From Leifsonia sp. C5G2 (GTDB lineage Bacteria > Actinomycetota > Actinomycetes > Actinomycetales > Microbacteriaceae): 64,000 nucleotides of DNA. The stretch covers positions 62,001-126,000 of the forward strand of contig NZ_JABFMV010000005.1 in assembly GCF_013359685.1 (NCBI RefSeq). Reading direction: 5' to 3'. The position numbers and the translations under genes are program-made. The notes under the pieces were generated by a model. That model saw only the letters and a list, made by a program, of their open reading frames with translations. It made no database searches and was not told where the DNA came from. Below are positions 15,955 through 24,057 of this stretch, in pieces. The stretch's first letter is position 1, and each line of letters begins with the position of its first letter.

Positions 15955-17268
15955 CTACCGCGCCGCAGCGCCCGACACCGGCATGGTCACCGGCCGGGCG
16001 TCCCGCATGAAGCGCTCGACATGGGGATCGACGGTGATGTCGCTGGGTCGCAGCGGCCTCGTCAGGTAGAGCCCGTCGAGCGTCGTGATGCGGCTGAGCG
16101 CCACGTACGTCTGCCCCGAGGTGAACGCCCGCGAGCCGAGGTCGACGATGGCGGCGTCGTAGGTCTTGCCCTGCGACTTGTGGATCGTGACAGCCCACGC
16201 CAGCCGCAGCGGGAACTGCGTGAACTCGGCCACGACGTCCTTCGTCAGCTTCTTGGTCTCCGGTGACCAGGTGTAGCGGAACTTCTCCCAGATCGCCGGC
16301 TCCACCTCGTGCACTTCGCCGTCGACGTCAACGTAGACGTTGGAGTCGATCTTGGTCACGGTGCCGATGGTGCCGTTGACCCAGCGCGGACCGTCACCCT
16401 GGCCCACGTCGTTGCGCAGGAACATGACCTGCGCGCCGACCTTCAGCTCGAGCGCCTCGTCCGCCGGGTAGTTGCGACCGCCGAAGTCGCCGCTCACCTC
16501 GGCCTTCGCGGTGAGGGCGCGGCCCGGGAGGCGGCCGAGCGCCTGCGCGTTGATGCGGTTCACGGTGTCGTTGCGCGTGGCGAGCGTGATCGTGCCGTCG
16601 TCCGGGGCGGGGCGGGCGCCGACCTCGTTCAGACGGTCGGCGATCTCCTTCGTCACCTGGCCGTGCCGGACGGCGTTGAGCATGAAGCGGAAGTCGGACT
16701 CGTGCTGGCGGTGCACCTGGAGCAGCTCGACGATGCGGAGGTCGACCTCCTGCCAAACCTTCGCGTCGAAGAACCACATCGACCGGTAGGTGTCGGCGAA
16801 GTAGGCGCGCTCCTCGCTGTCGCCCGGCACCGGCGCCAGCTGGTACGGGTCGCCGAACAGCACGACCTGGACGCCGCCGAACGGTTCGCCCGCGCGCTGC
16901 CTGGCCTGGCGGAGACTCCGGTCGATCGCATCCATCAGGTCTGCGTTGACCATCGAGACCTCGTCGATCACGAGCGTGTCGATGCTGTTGAGCAGCTTGC
17001 GGAGCTCGGCGCTCTGATCGATGGCGTGGTCGGCGATCACGCCGATCGGCAGCCGGAACAGCGAGTGGATGGTCTGGCCGCCGACGTTCAGAGCGGCCAC
17101 GCCCGTGGGGGCCGCGATGACGAGCGACTTCTCGGTGTTCCACGACAGGTGGTTGAGCAGCGTCGACTTGCCGGTGCCCGCGCGCCCGGTGACGAAGACG
17201 TGCTCGCGCGTGTGCTCTATGAGGTCGAACACCGCCTGCTGCTCAGGCGAGAGAGAAAGCCGGCCCAT
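15955..17268 (-). CDS. PIF1/RecD-like ATP-dependent DNA helicase
   Basis: This superfamily 1B helicase has 437 residues. Walker A is VTGRAGTGKSTLLNHL near residue 30. Motif Ia is IAAPTGVAALNVGGQTIHSLF and motif II is LVIDEVSMVNADLMDAID. Motif III is VVLFGDPYQLAPV, and the C-terminal motifs include LAWAVTIHKSQGKTYD and VALSRITTLDGLYL. This order is that of the PIF1-like group, which resolves G-quadruplexes and assists recombination or replication. It ends next to the FHA gene. Confidence 0.92.
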   Translation of the reverse strand: MGRLSLSPEQQAVFDLIEHTREHVFVTGRAGTGKSTLLNHLSWNTEKSLVIAAPTGVAALNVGGQTIHSLFRLPIGVIADHAIDQSAELRKLLNSIDTLVIDEVSMVNADLMDAIDRSLRQARQRAGEPFGGVQVVLFGDPYQLAPVPGDSEERAYFADTYRSMWFFDAKVWQEVDLRIVELLQVHRQHESDFRFMLNAVRHGQVTKEIADRLNEVGARPAPDDGTITLATRNDTVNRINAQALGRLPGRALTAKAEVSGDFGGRNYPADEALELKVGAQVMFLRNDVGQGDGPRWVNGTIGTVTKIDSNVYVDVDGEVHEVEPAIWEKFRYTWSPETKKLTKDVVAEFTQFPLRLAWAVTIHKSQGKTYDAAIVDLGSRAFTSGQTYVALSRITTLDGLYLTRPLRPSDITVDPHVERFMRDARPVTMPVSGAAAR

Positions 17269-17361
17269 GACCGCCCCTTCCGACTCACCCGACCTGCCGG
17301 ACTACTCTAACCCGGGGCGCGCGGGGGCCGGCGCTCATCCACAGCAACCTAGGATTGGCTC

Positions 17362-18408
17362 ATGGTTGTGGGGGACACGCGGGCGCTCCGGCGCGTCGTG
17401 CTGCTCTGGTCCGGCCTGGGCGTGCTGCTGCTGATCGCGTTCGGCGGCACCTTCGCCGCCGTCCAACGGGCGTACTACAGCCCGAGCGGGTTCGTGGAGG
17501 CGTTCGCCCGGTCCGTCGCCGCGCACGATGTGACCTCTGCCCTGGCGATGCCCGGCGCCGCGCCGACGAAGACCACCCTCGCCGCCGCCAAGCTGCCTAC
17601 GGGTGCCTCCCGCGAGCTGCTGCGTTCCGACCTCCTGCCGACGCTCCAGGATGTGTCGGTCGTCTCCGACACACCCGGCCGCGACGGCGTGCACGCGGTG
17701 GTGGTGCACGCGACCGCCGACGGCGCACCGGTGACCGCGACCCTGCACGTGCGGCAGACAGGCTCCGTGCTCGGAGTGCTTCCGCTGTGGTCGTTCGCCT
17801 CCACACCGCTCGGGGTCTCCCGCATCACCGTGGCGCACGCGACGAACTTCACCGTCGGCTCTCACACCGTCAGTCCGCGCGCAGCCTCGCCCGACCAGCC
17901 GGCCGGTGCCTTCAGCGTCTCGGCCGACTACCTCGTGCTCCCGCTCGCCCCGGTCGAGCTGGGGCACGACTCCCGGTACGTGACCGCCGGCCGTGTTCTG
18001 ACCGAGCCGTCGCCCGGCGAGATCACCGAGACGACCGTGGACGCCCAGCCGACGGCCGCCTTCACGAAGGCCGTGCAGAAGGAGGTCAACGGGTTCCTCG
18101 ACGAGTGCGCCAAGCAGCGGGTGCTTCAGCCCGCCGGCTGCCCGTTCGGGGCGGTCATCGACGACCGGGTGCAGGGCGACCCGACCTGGTCGATGGTGAC
18201 GTACCCGGCGGTGCACCTGACGGCGGGCGACAGCGGCTGGACGGCCTCCCGGACGGTCGGGGTCGCGCACCTGACGGCGACCGTCCAGTCGCTCTTCGAC
18301 GGCTCGGTCAGCACGCGCAGCGAGGACGAGCCGTTCTCGATGAGCCTGAGCAGCATCGTCATCCGCCCGGACGGCTCGCTGTCGATCGTCGTCGCGCAGG
18401 ACCCGTAG
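17362..18408 (+). CDS. Hypothetical membrane-anchored protein
   Basis: This 348-residue protein has a single N-terminal membrane segment (VLLWSGLGVLLLIAFGGTFAAV, about residues 13-34) and a large exported domain. The segment after the anchor, FVEAFARSVAAHDVTSALAMPGAAP, resembles the start of DUF4878/SnoaL-like lipoproteins, but I cannot place it. There is a pair of cysteines late in the protein (DECAKQRVLQPAGC). It is divergent from the helicase and convergent with CopD-CtaG. Confidence 0.72.
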   Translation: MVVGDTRALRRVVLLWSGLGVLLLIAFGGTFAAVQRAYYSPSGFVEAFARSVAAHDVTSALAMPGAAPTKTTLAAAKLPTGASRELLRSDLLPTLQDVSVVSDTPGRDGVHAVVVHATADGAPVTATLHVRQTGSVLGVLPLWSFASTPLGVSRITVAHATNFTVGSHTVSPRAASPDQPAGAFSVSADYLVLPLAPVELGHDSRYVTAGRVLTEPSPGEITETTVDAQPTAAFTKAVQKEVNGFLDECAKQRVLQPAGCPFGAVIDDRVQGDPTWSMVTYPAVHLTAGDSGWTASRTVGVAHLTATVQSLFDGSVSTRSEDEPFSMSLSSIVIRPDGSLSIVVAQDP

Positions 18409-18420
18409 CGACGCTCCGCC

Positions 18421-20391
18421 TCAGCGGCTCGCTCCGTCGCGCTCGGCCATGCGGGCGAGCCGCTCGTTGTACGCCTGGAGCTCCGCGTCCCCCGTGCGGT
18501 CGGCGTTGCGGTCGCGCCGCTTCGTCTCGCGCTCGTCGCTCCGGCTCCACTGGACGGCGACCACGATCGCGAGGATGACCGTCGGGATCTCGCCGATGCT
18601 CCACGCGATGCCGCCTGCGGCCTGCTGGTCGACCAGCGGACTGTCGCCCCAGGTGCGGCCCATGGCGCCGAACCAGTCCGCGAGCATGAGGCCGTGCATC
18701 TGCATGATCGACAGACCGAAGAAGGCGTGGAAGGCCATGGTCAGGAGCAGCAGCAGCAGCCGGAACGGGTAGGGGAGCCGGTACTTGACCGGATCGATGC
18801 CGATCAGCGACTGCACGAAGAGGTAGCCGGTGATGAGGAAGTGCACCACCATCCACTCGTGGCCGATGTGGTCGGTCGTCGCCCAGCGGAAGATCGGCGT
18901 GTAGTAGAAGACCCAAAGCGACCCGGCGAAGAGGACGGCGGCGACGATCGGGTTCGAGATCACGCCTGCGAACCGCGAGTGCACCGCGAGCAGCATCCAC
19001 TCCCTGCCGCCGCGCGAGCCGTCGTTCCGCTTGCGGATCGCGCGCGCGGCGAGCGTCACCGGCGCTCCCGGCACGAGCAGCAGCGGAACCGCCATCGTGA
19101 GCACCATGTGGGCGGACATGTGGGCCGAGAAGAGGTACTTCTCGTAGACGTTGACCCCGCCGTTGGTGATGTAGAACAGCAGGACGATGCCCAGTGTCCA
19201 CAGCACCGTGCGGTAGATCGGCCAGTTGTCGCCGCGGCGGCGCAGGCGCCACACCCCGGCGAAGTAGAAGAACAGCGCGAACGCGCAGCCCAGCACCCAG
19301 AGCAGGTCGAAGTTCCACGAGGTGAACAGACGCCCCCAGGTGAGCTCCGGCGGCAGCTTCTCTCCGGTCAGGATCTCGGCGGGAGTCGGTGTGGCCGCGC
19401 GGGTCTGGGCGACGGGGGTCACGGTGCGGGCGAGCGCAGCGGCGACGCCGGATGCGATGCCCATGAAGGCGAGCTCCGCCACGACCAGCCACCAGAAGCT
19501 GCGCGGCTCACCCGTGGTCTTGAGGCGGGCGATCAGGTAGCGCCGCTGGGTGAGCCCGAACAGCCCGAGCACGACGAGCGCGGCCACCTTGACCAGTACC
19601 AGGATGCCGTACGGCGTGGCCAGCTGCTGCAGCGTCCCGACCCGGAGCTCGGCGTTCACGTACCCGGAGGCGGCCACGACGATGAAGCAGATCAGCGCGA
19701 CGGTCGAGTAGCGCTCGAGGACGGTCACGAGCCGCCCCTTGCCGAACGTGTTCTTGACGACGATCAGCGCGACCAGGCCGCCGAGCCAGATCGCGGCGAA
19801 CAGCACGTGCAGGCCGAACGAGGTGACCGCGGCATCGTGCCCGGCGGCCTCCGCGCTGTGCCCCTGCTGCGCCATCGGGACGACGGTGGCCATCGCGAGC
19901 AGGGTGACGAACACGATCGCCGTCTGGTTCCGCACCGCGAAGCACAGCACCGTGACGGCCGCGGCGATCAGCGTGATGCCGAGCCAGGCCTGGCCGAGCG
20001 ACACGCTCGTGATGAACGAGCTGAGTCCGTTGCTGAAGGTCGCGTCGAACGACCACGGGACGTTGGAGACGCTGACGAAGGTGAACAGCCCGGTCGCCGC
20101 CGACGCGACGGTCATCACCGCCGCGCTGCCGGCCGCGAAGTCGAGCGCCGTGCCGTACTCGCTGCGGTCGGGGCTGAAGGCGAAGCACGCGAGCACGAGC
20201 GCGCCGACCGTTCCGGCCAGGCTGAGGTTGACCACGAGCGTCGCCGCCGGCAGGCCCCAGCGCACCAGGGCGCCCGGGTCGGCGAGCAGCGGCGCGGCTG
20301 CGCCGCCGCCGAACGCGAGGGCGGCGATCATCGCCACCGCGGCTGCGAGCAGCAGCGTGGCGGGGCCGATCACGCGGAGGATTCGTGGCAC
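18421..20391 (-). CDS. Fused copper-resistance CopD / cytochrome oxidase assembly CtaG membrane protein
   Basis: This polytopic membrane protein of 656 residues has two recognisable parts. The N-terminal half is CopD-like (FGLHVLFAAIWLGGLVALIVVK, with His and Trp placed as in CopD). The C-terminal half is of the caa3_CtaG family (WGRLFTSWNFDLLWVLGCAFALFFYFAGVWRLRRRGDNWP, then LFSAHMSAHMVLTMAVPLLLVPGAP, and MAFHAFFGLSIMQMHG). The His-rich HMSAHM and AFHAFFG motifs are probable copper ligands. The fusion is common in actinobacteria and probably delivers copper to respiratory oxidase. It ends convergently with the hypothetical gene at 17362. Confidence 0.92.
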   Translation of the reverse strand: MPRILRVIGPATLLLAAAVAMIAALAFGGGAAAPLLADPGALVRWGLPAATLVVNLSLAGTVGALVLACFAFSPDRSEYGTALDFAAGSAAVMTVASAATGLFTFVSVSNVPWSFDATFSNGLSSFITSVSLGQAWLGITLIAAAVTVLCFAVRNQTAIVFVTLLAMATVVPMAQQGHSAEAAGHDAAVTSFGLHVLFAAIWLGGLVALIVVKNTFGKGRLVTVLERYSTVALICFIVVAASGYVNAELRVGTLQQLATPYGILVLVKVAALVVLGLFGLTQRRYLIARLKTTGEPRSFWWLVVAELAFMGIASGVAAALARTVTPVAQTRAATPTPAEILTGEKLPPELTWGRLFTSWNFDLLWVLGCAFALFFYFAGVWRLRRRGDNWPIYRTVLWTLGIVLLFYITNGGVNVYEKYLFSAHMSAHMVLTMAVPLLLVPGAPVTLAARAIRKRNDGSRGGREWMLLAVHSRFAGVISNPIVAAVLFAGSLWVFYYTPIFRWATTDHIGHEWMVVHFLITGYLFVQSLIGIDPVKYRLPYPFRLLLLLLTMAFHAFFGLSIMQMHGLMLADWFGAMGRTWGDSPLVDQQAAGGIAWSIGEIPTVILAIVVAVQWSRSDERETKRRDRNADRTGDAELQAYNERLARMAERDGASR

Positions 20392-20456
20392 CGTCCAAGC
20401 CTACGTCCCCGCCGCTGGGCGGCCGCCCGGAGGACGAGGGGTGTGGATAACGCGAC

Positions 20457-20487
20457 GAGGGCGGCACCGCTGTGCGGTACCGCCCTC
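20457..20487 (-). terminator. Terminator hairpin after hupB
   Basis: The inverted repeat GAGGGCGGYACCG with a 5-base loop and one mismatch in a 13-base stem starts 17 bases after the HU stop codon. The T-tract is poor. A perfect DnaA box in reverse (TGTGGATAA, 20442-20450) lies just beyond it. Confidence 0.65.
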
Positions 20488-20503
20488 GGGCAAGCTGGAA
20501 AGG

Positions 20504-20788
20504 TTACTTGACGGCAGCCTTGAGCTTCGAGCCCGCGGTCAGCTTGACGCGGTGGCCGGCCGGGATCGAGATCTCCTCGCCGGTCTGCGGGTTGCGGCCG
20601 GTGCGGGCAGCGGTCTCGCTGCGCTCGGCGGCGAGCCAGCCCGGGATGGTGACCTTGCCGCCCTTGGCGACGGTCTCGCTGATCGTGGCGAAGAACGCGT
20701 CGACGACGCTCGAGACGGTGGCCTGGCTCTGACCCGACGCCGCGGCGACGGCGGCAACGAGCTCGGTCTTGTTCAGGTTGTCAGCCAT
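20504..20788 (-). CDS. hupB: Nucleoid-associated DNA-binding protein HU
   Basis: This is the histone-like HU protein, which bends and compacts DNA as a dimer. The 94-residue product shows the family body: NKTELVAAVAAASGQSQATVSSVVDAFFATI, VTIPGWLAAERSETAARTGRNPQTGEEISIPAGHRVKLTAGSKLK. The flexible arm RTGRNPQTGEEI contains the DNA-intercalating Pro. Unlike mycobacterial HupB it lacks the long Lys/Ala-rich C-terminal tail. It has its own leader and is followed by a hairpin. Confidence 0.96.
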   Translation of the reverse strand: MADNLNKTELVAAVAAASGQSQATVSSVVDAFFATISETVAKGGKVTIPGWLAAERSETAARTGRNPQTGEEISIPAGHRVKLTAGSKLKAAVK

Positions 20789-20959
20789 TGAGTGTCCTCC
20801 TCGGACCTTGTGCTGGTTCTACAGCTATCTTGTGGAACGGTTGAGGCCACGCTGGGCCATTACGTTTGGTCGGTTGACCGCATTGAATGTATCAGAAACC
20901 CCCGGAAACACGCGGATTTCCGGCCTTTTCCAGCCTTTTCCGACCATGAGAACGCCAAA

Positions 20960-20987
20960 AGGGCGCCCGGCCGGAGCCGGACGCCCT
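20960..20987 (-). terminator. Rho-independent terminator of the rpmB-rpmG-rpsN operon
   Basis: On the minus strand, AGGGCGTCCGGC and GCCGGGCGCCCT pair around a short loop with one G-T wobble and are followed directly by TTTT. It starts about 22 bases after the rpsN stop codon. Confidence 0.75.
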
Positions 20988-21008
20988 CTCAAGCGTCGTC
21001 GCGCTGGC

Positions 21009-21314
21009 TTACCAGCTCGACTTGGTGATGCCGGGCAGCTCGCCTCGGTGCGCCATGTCGCGGAAGCGGACACGCGAGATGCCGAACTTGCTGAGGTTAC
21101 CGCGCGGACGGCCGTCGACCGCGTCGCGGTTGCGGACGCGGATCGGCGAAGCGTCGCGGGGGAGCTTCTGCAGGCCGAGGCGGGCGGCCTCGCGGGACTC
21201 GTCGGTGCCGTTCGGGTCGACGAGGGCCTTCTTGAGCTCCGCGCGCTTGGCGGCGTAGCGAGCCACGACGACCTTGCGCTGCTCGTTCTTGGCGATCTTG
21301 GACTTCTTGGCCAT
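21009..21314 (-). CDS. rpsN: 30S ribosomal protein S14, zinc-independent form
   Basis: S14 is a small-subunit head protein. This is the 101-residue long form without the CxxC...CxxC zinc ribbon (no cysteine in the whole protein), starting [17 protein letters not shown] and ending [18 protein letters not shown]. In several actinobacteria such cysteine-free copies are Zur-controlled replacements for zinc-binding paralogues. In others they are the only copy. It is the third gene of rpmB-rpmG-rpsN, two bases after rpmG, and a zinc-uptake cluster with its regulator follows upstream on the same strand. Confidence 0.95.
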   Translation of the reverse strand: MAKKSKIAKNEQRKVVVARYAAKRAELKKALVDPNGTDESREAARLGLQKLPRDASPIRVRNRDAVDGRPRGNLSKFGISRVRFRDMAHRGELPGITKSSW

Positions 21315-21316
21315 GA

Positions 21317-21484
21317 TTAGCGCTCCTCTCGGAAGTCGACGTGCTTGCGCACGATGGGGTCGTACTTCTTGAGCACGAGGCGGTCGGGGTCGTTGCGACG
21401 GTTCTTCTTGGTCACGTAGGTGTAACCGGTGCCTGCCGTCGAACGGAGCTTGATGATCGGACGGACGTCCTGCTGCTTCGCCAT
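21317..21484 (-). CDS. rpmG: 50S ribosomal protein L33, zinc-independent form
   Basis: This short 55-residue ribosomal protein has the order [20 protein letters not shown] then [15 protein letters not shown] and [18 protein letters not shown]. The family pattern is clear, but the two CxxC pairs of the zinc form are absent. It lies two bases after rpmB and two bases before rpsN. It is translated from an ATG at 21484 and is the central gene of a three-gene ribosomal protein operon. Confidence 0.94.
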   Translation of the reverse strand: MAKQQDVRPIIKLRSTAGTGYTYVTKKNRRNDPDRLVLKKYDPIVRKHVDFREER

Positions 21485-21486
21485 TG

Positions 21487-21723
21487 TTAGATCTTCTCCC
21501 CACGGGCCAGGAGGTCCTTGACCACTGCCTCGATGCCACGGGCGTCGATGACCTTGATGCCCTTGGCGCTCAGGGTCAGGGTGACGTTACGGCGAAGCGA
21601 CGGAACGTAGTACGTCTTCTTCTGGATGTTCGGGTCGAACCGGCGCTTGGTGCGTCGGTGCGAGTGCGAGATGTTGTGACCGAAGCCTGGGGTGGCTCCC
21701 GTCACCTGGCACACTGCTGCCAT
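21487..21723 (-). CDS. rpmB: 50S ribosomal protein L28
   Basis: L28 is a large-subunit protein of 78 residues here: [20 protein letters not shown], then [21 protein letters not shown]. It has a single Cys, so the four-Cys zinc site of the C+ form is missing. An ATG at 21723 is chosen by homology over an in-frame start at 21762, which would read through the leader hairpin. It is the first gene of rpmB-rpmG-rpsN. Confidence 0.95.
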   Translation of the reverse strand: MAAVCQVTGATPGFGHNISHSHRRTKRRFDPNIQKKTYYVPSLRRNVTLTLSAKGIKVIDARGIEAVVKDLLARGEKI

Positions 21724-21742
21724 TGCTTTCTTCTCCAATACC

Positions 21743-21762
21743 GTGGTGCCGGACGGCACCAC
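21743..21762 (-). promoter_or_regulatory. Perfect hairpin in the rpmB leader
   Basis: GTGGTGCCG and CGGCACCAC are separated by two bases, 20 bases upstream of the rpmB start. A second weaker hairpin (CTGAGYGGG-N5-CCCGCTCAG) lies near 21825-21848. Both would form in the 5' leader and could control translation of the ribosomal protein operon. Confidence 0.45.
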
Positions 21763-21877
21763 CCAAGGTCACTTGTCGGCGCACGACTTCCCCGACGTTT
21801 GAGGTTGAGGGTTTCGTACACGATCTGAGCGGGAGGAGCCCACTCAGCCAAACAACCATGCTACGGCATGGAGGGCC

Positions 21878-21919
21878 GATACGACGAATCGTATCCTCGC
21901 GAACGCGACGAGTCGCGTT
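21878..21919. promoter_or_regulatory. Two palindromes with a common CGACGARTCG core
   Basis: GATACGACGAATCGTATC (21878-21895) and AACGCGACGAGTCGCGTT (21902-21919) are perfect inverted repeats of 18 bases with centres 24 bases apart. The second touches the -35 box of a rightward promoter. They look like a pair of operator sites for one regulator, identity unknown. Confidence 0.5.
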
Positions 21920-21993
21920 TGTCGTAGGTTTCGCAGTGCGATATAGTCGCTAGTGCCAACCCGCTCCTCCACGTGAGGGCGGGTCTTTTCTTT
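21919..21993 (+). ncRNA. Candidate tiny transcript: promoter followed at once by a terminator
   Basis: TTGTCG (21919-21924), 17 bases, TATAGT (21942-21947) is a good housekeeping promoter on the plus strand. Only about 10 bases after the expected start comes a GC hairpin (ACCCGC...GCGGGT, 21959-21984) followed by TTTTCTTT. The product would be an RNA of about 40 bases, ending at the 3' end of the opposing NYN gene. No ORF fits. This may be a small RNA, an antisense blocker or only a terminator. Confidence 0.4.
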
Positions 21994-22729
21994 ACCATCC
22001 TGCAGGCCGGCGAAGTCTCCCCACCTGCTCGGGCAGCTGACTGGACAGGTAGTCCGCCGCAGTGAGCCGGCGCCACCAGTGCCTGCCGACACCGTCGTCG
22101 CTTCGACCCTTGAGCGCACCGGCGGTCGGGTTCGTCGATGGGTTGACTGTCCCGACCGGAACCCTGTGGCGTGCCATACGAAGCGGCAGCTCCAAGTCCG
22201 AGTCGTTGGTCACGACGATCGCGGCGTCGACACGCGCAGTGAGCACATCGAACAAGAGGTGCGACGCGACATTTACGTCCGACCCTTTCTCCTCGCGCTT
22301 CTGCACCGTTGCCATGACACGATTCGACTCAGCAGCGCCGGCGGGTGCGATCCGCAAGGGCAGCCTTTCGTCCCAGGTCTCGTCCGAGTGTCGATAGACC
22401 GTGGGGCGGAAAGAGCCGCGCGACTCGTTGACGAGAGGCTCGTCTTTCGCCCACGACACGTATCGACCCTCTGCGATCACATCGACGGATCCGTGCGCGA
22501 GAAGCGCGTCCAGGTAGGCAGCCTGATCGACATGTCCGCTCGGGTTGTCTGCCGCATCCACACGAGCGGTGCAGTAGACCACGCGATCGATTCGGGAGCC
22601 ACTCCATCCCGCGAGCGGCTCCACCAGCGATCGCAGATCGAGCCAGCGCCATCCCGGCGTGCTTCTGCCACAGTGCTTCCGGGCCCCGTAGTAGAGATTG
22701 AACCCGTCGACATAGACTCCGATGCGCAC
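21992..22729 (-). CDS. NYN domain (PIN-like) putative ribonuclease
   Basis: This 245-residue protein of the LabA/DUF88 NYN family has a PIN-like metal-dependent RNase fold. The acidic motifs are present: VYVDGFNLYYG at the N-terminus, KGSDVNVASHLLFDVL in the middle and IVVTNDSDLELPLRMA after it, giving the expected Asp cluster (D8, D-V-N, NDSD). A fourth motif follows at VGTVNP. Such proteins are thought to act on RNA, but the substrate here is unknown. It lies between the ribosomal protein operon and the Fur-family regulator and is transcribed leftward. Confidence 0.9.
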   Translation of the reverse strand: MRIGVYVDGFNLYYGARKHCGRSTPGWRWLDLRSLVEPLAGWSGSRIDRVVYCTARVDAADNPSGHVDQAAYLDALLAHGSVDVIAEGRYVSWAKDEPLVNESRGSFRPTVYRHSDETWDERLPLRIAPAGAAESNRVMATVQKREEKGSDVNVASHLLFDVLTARVDAAIVVTNDSDLELPLRMARHRVPVGTVNPSTNPTAGALKGRSDDGVGRHWWRRLTAADYLSSQLPEQVGRLRRPAGW

Positions 22730-22761
22730 TCGGCCACTCTACCGACAGACAATTACATGTA

Positions 22762-23157
22762 TTATTGCGTGCCGCTCTTCGCCGTGCACGATGCGCAGAG
22801 CCCGAACACGTCGACGACGTGCTGCGCCTGGGTGAATCCGTGCGCTGCCGCCGCCTGCCGGGCCCACTGCTCCACCGCATCCGCCTCGATCTCGACCGTC
22901 AGCCCGCAGTTGCGGCAGATCAGGTGGTGGTGGTGGCCCGTCGTGCAGGCGCGGTACAGGCTCTCGCCCTCCGGCGACTGCAGGGAGTCCGCGTCGCCCT
23001 CGGCGGCCAGGTCGGCCAGGGCGCGGTAGACCGTGGCCAGGCCGATGGGGGAGCCGGCCTCATGCAGGCTGAGGTGGAGCCCCTGCGCGCTGATGAAGCC
23101 CTCCGTCGAGGTCAACGCCTCGCGGACGGCTTCGCGCTGCCAGGTGTTCCGCTTCAC
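22762..23157 (-). CDS. zur: Fur-family zinc uptake regulator (Zur)
   Basis: This Fur-superfamily repressor has 131 residues. The winged helix contains SAQGLHLSLHEAGSPIGLATVYRALADLAAEG. The dimerisation domain carries the His cluster TTGHHHHLICRNCGLTVEIEADAVE and the structural zinc site CRNC...CASC. The Zur assignment rather than Fur rests on the adjacent znuBCA genes and a Zur-type box at 25900-25914. It starts near znuB's end (10 bases apart) and is probably transcribed with znuABC, giving autoregulation. Confidence 0.88.
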   Translation of the reverse strand: MKRNTWQREAVREALTSTEGFISAQGLHLSLHEAGSPIGLATVYRALADLAAEGDADSLQSPEGESLYRACTTGHHHHLICRNCGLTVEIEADAVEQWARQAAAAHGFTQAQHVVDVFGLCASCTAKSGTQ

Positions 23158-23166
23158 TGTTCCAGG

Positions 23167-24057
23167 CTAGCCCGCCTGGCTCACGAGTGGCCGAGAAGAC
23201 GAGGACGCGGTCCGCCGCCTGGCGCGGCGCCCGCCGACGATCCGGCACACCACGTAGATGAGGAACGAGATCGTGGTCACGTAGGGGCTGATCGGCAGCG
23301 CGCTCCCCAGCGCGAGCAGGATGCCGCCGACGACCGACAGCAACGCGAAGCCGACGCTGATGAGCGGCACCCCCAGCGGCGACGAGGAGATGCGCATCGC
23401 GGCCGCGGCCGGCGTCACCAGCAGCGACAGCACCAGCAGCGCGCCGACGATCTGCACCGACACCGCCACGGCGAGGCCGAGCAGCACCATGAAGGCGAGG
23501 GCGACGAACCGGGTCGGGATGCCGCGCGAGGCGGCGACGTCGGCATCCAGGCTGTCGAAGGTCAGCGGACGCCACATCAGCAGCAGCGCGATGAGCACGA
23601 CCGCGCCGATGACGAGGAGCGAACCGAGCTGCGGGTCGTCGACCGAGACGATCTGACCGGTCAGCAGGCCGAACTTGTTCGCGCTGCGGCCGGGGTAGAG
23701 CGCGAGAGCCAGAATCCCGAGGCCCAGACCGAACGGCATCAGCACCGCGATGATCGAGTTCCTGTCCCGGGCTTTCGCCCCGAGCAACCCGATCAGCACC
23801 GCGGCGATCAGCGAGCCGACGAGCGAGCCGGCGACCACGTTCACCCCGAGCAGGAGGGCGATGGCGGCACCCGCGAACGACAGCTCGCTGATGCCGTGCA
23901 CGGCGAACGCCATGTCGCGCTGCATCACGAAGACGCCGATGAGTCCGCCGACGATCCCGAGCACCGCTCCGGCGAAGATCGAGTTCTTCACGAGCGCGAG
24001 GAGTTCGCCGTAGTCCGTGAAGTCGAACAGCTGCTGCCAGAGATCCGCGTGCATCAT
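23167..24057 (-). CDS. znuB: Zinc ABC transporter permease ZnuB
   Basis: This is a family 9 metal ABC permease of 296 residues with about eight to nine membrane segments. The N-terminal region has NSIFAGAVLGIVGGLIGVFVMQRDMAFAVHGISELSFAGAA, with the conserved HGISE..FAG coupling region. The next segments are GVNVVAGSLVGSLIAAVLIGLLGAK and LLVIGAVVLIALLLMW, and VQIVGALLVLSLLVTPAAAAM follows. Its ATG at 24057 overlaps the znuC stop as ATGA. The longer upstream frame is a shadow of znuC. Confidence 0.94.
   Translation of the reverse strand: MMHADLWQQLFDFTDYGELLALVKNSIFAGAVLGIVGGLIGVFVMQRDMAFAVHGISELSFAGAAIALLLGVNVVAGSLVGSLIAAVLIGLLGAKARDRNSIIAVLMPFGLGLGILALALYPGRSANKFGLLTGQIVSVDDPQLGSLLVIGAVVLIALLLMWRPLTFDSLDADVAASRGIPTRFVALAFMVLLGLAVAVSVQIVGALLVLSLLVTPAAAAMRISSSPLGVPLISVGFALLSVVGGILLALGSALPISPYVTTISFLIYVVCRIVGGRRARRRTASSSSRPLVSQAG

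Noticed and set aside
18694-20511. 605-codon plus-strand frame opposite CopD-CtaG
   Set aside because: Translation is a continuous Arg/Glu/His/Asp-rich shadow with no membrane segments. The opposite strand has a recognisable CopD-CtaG protein.
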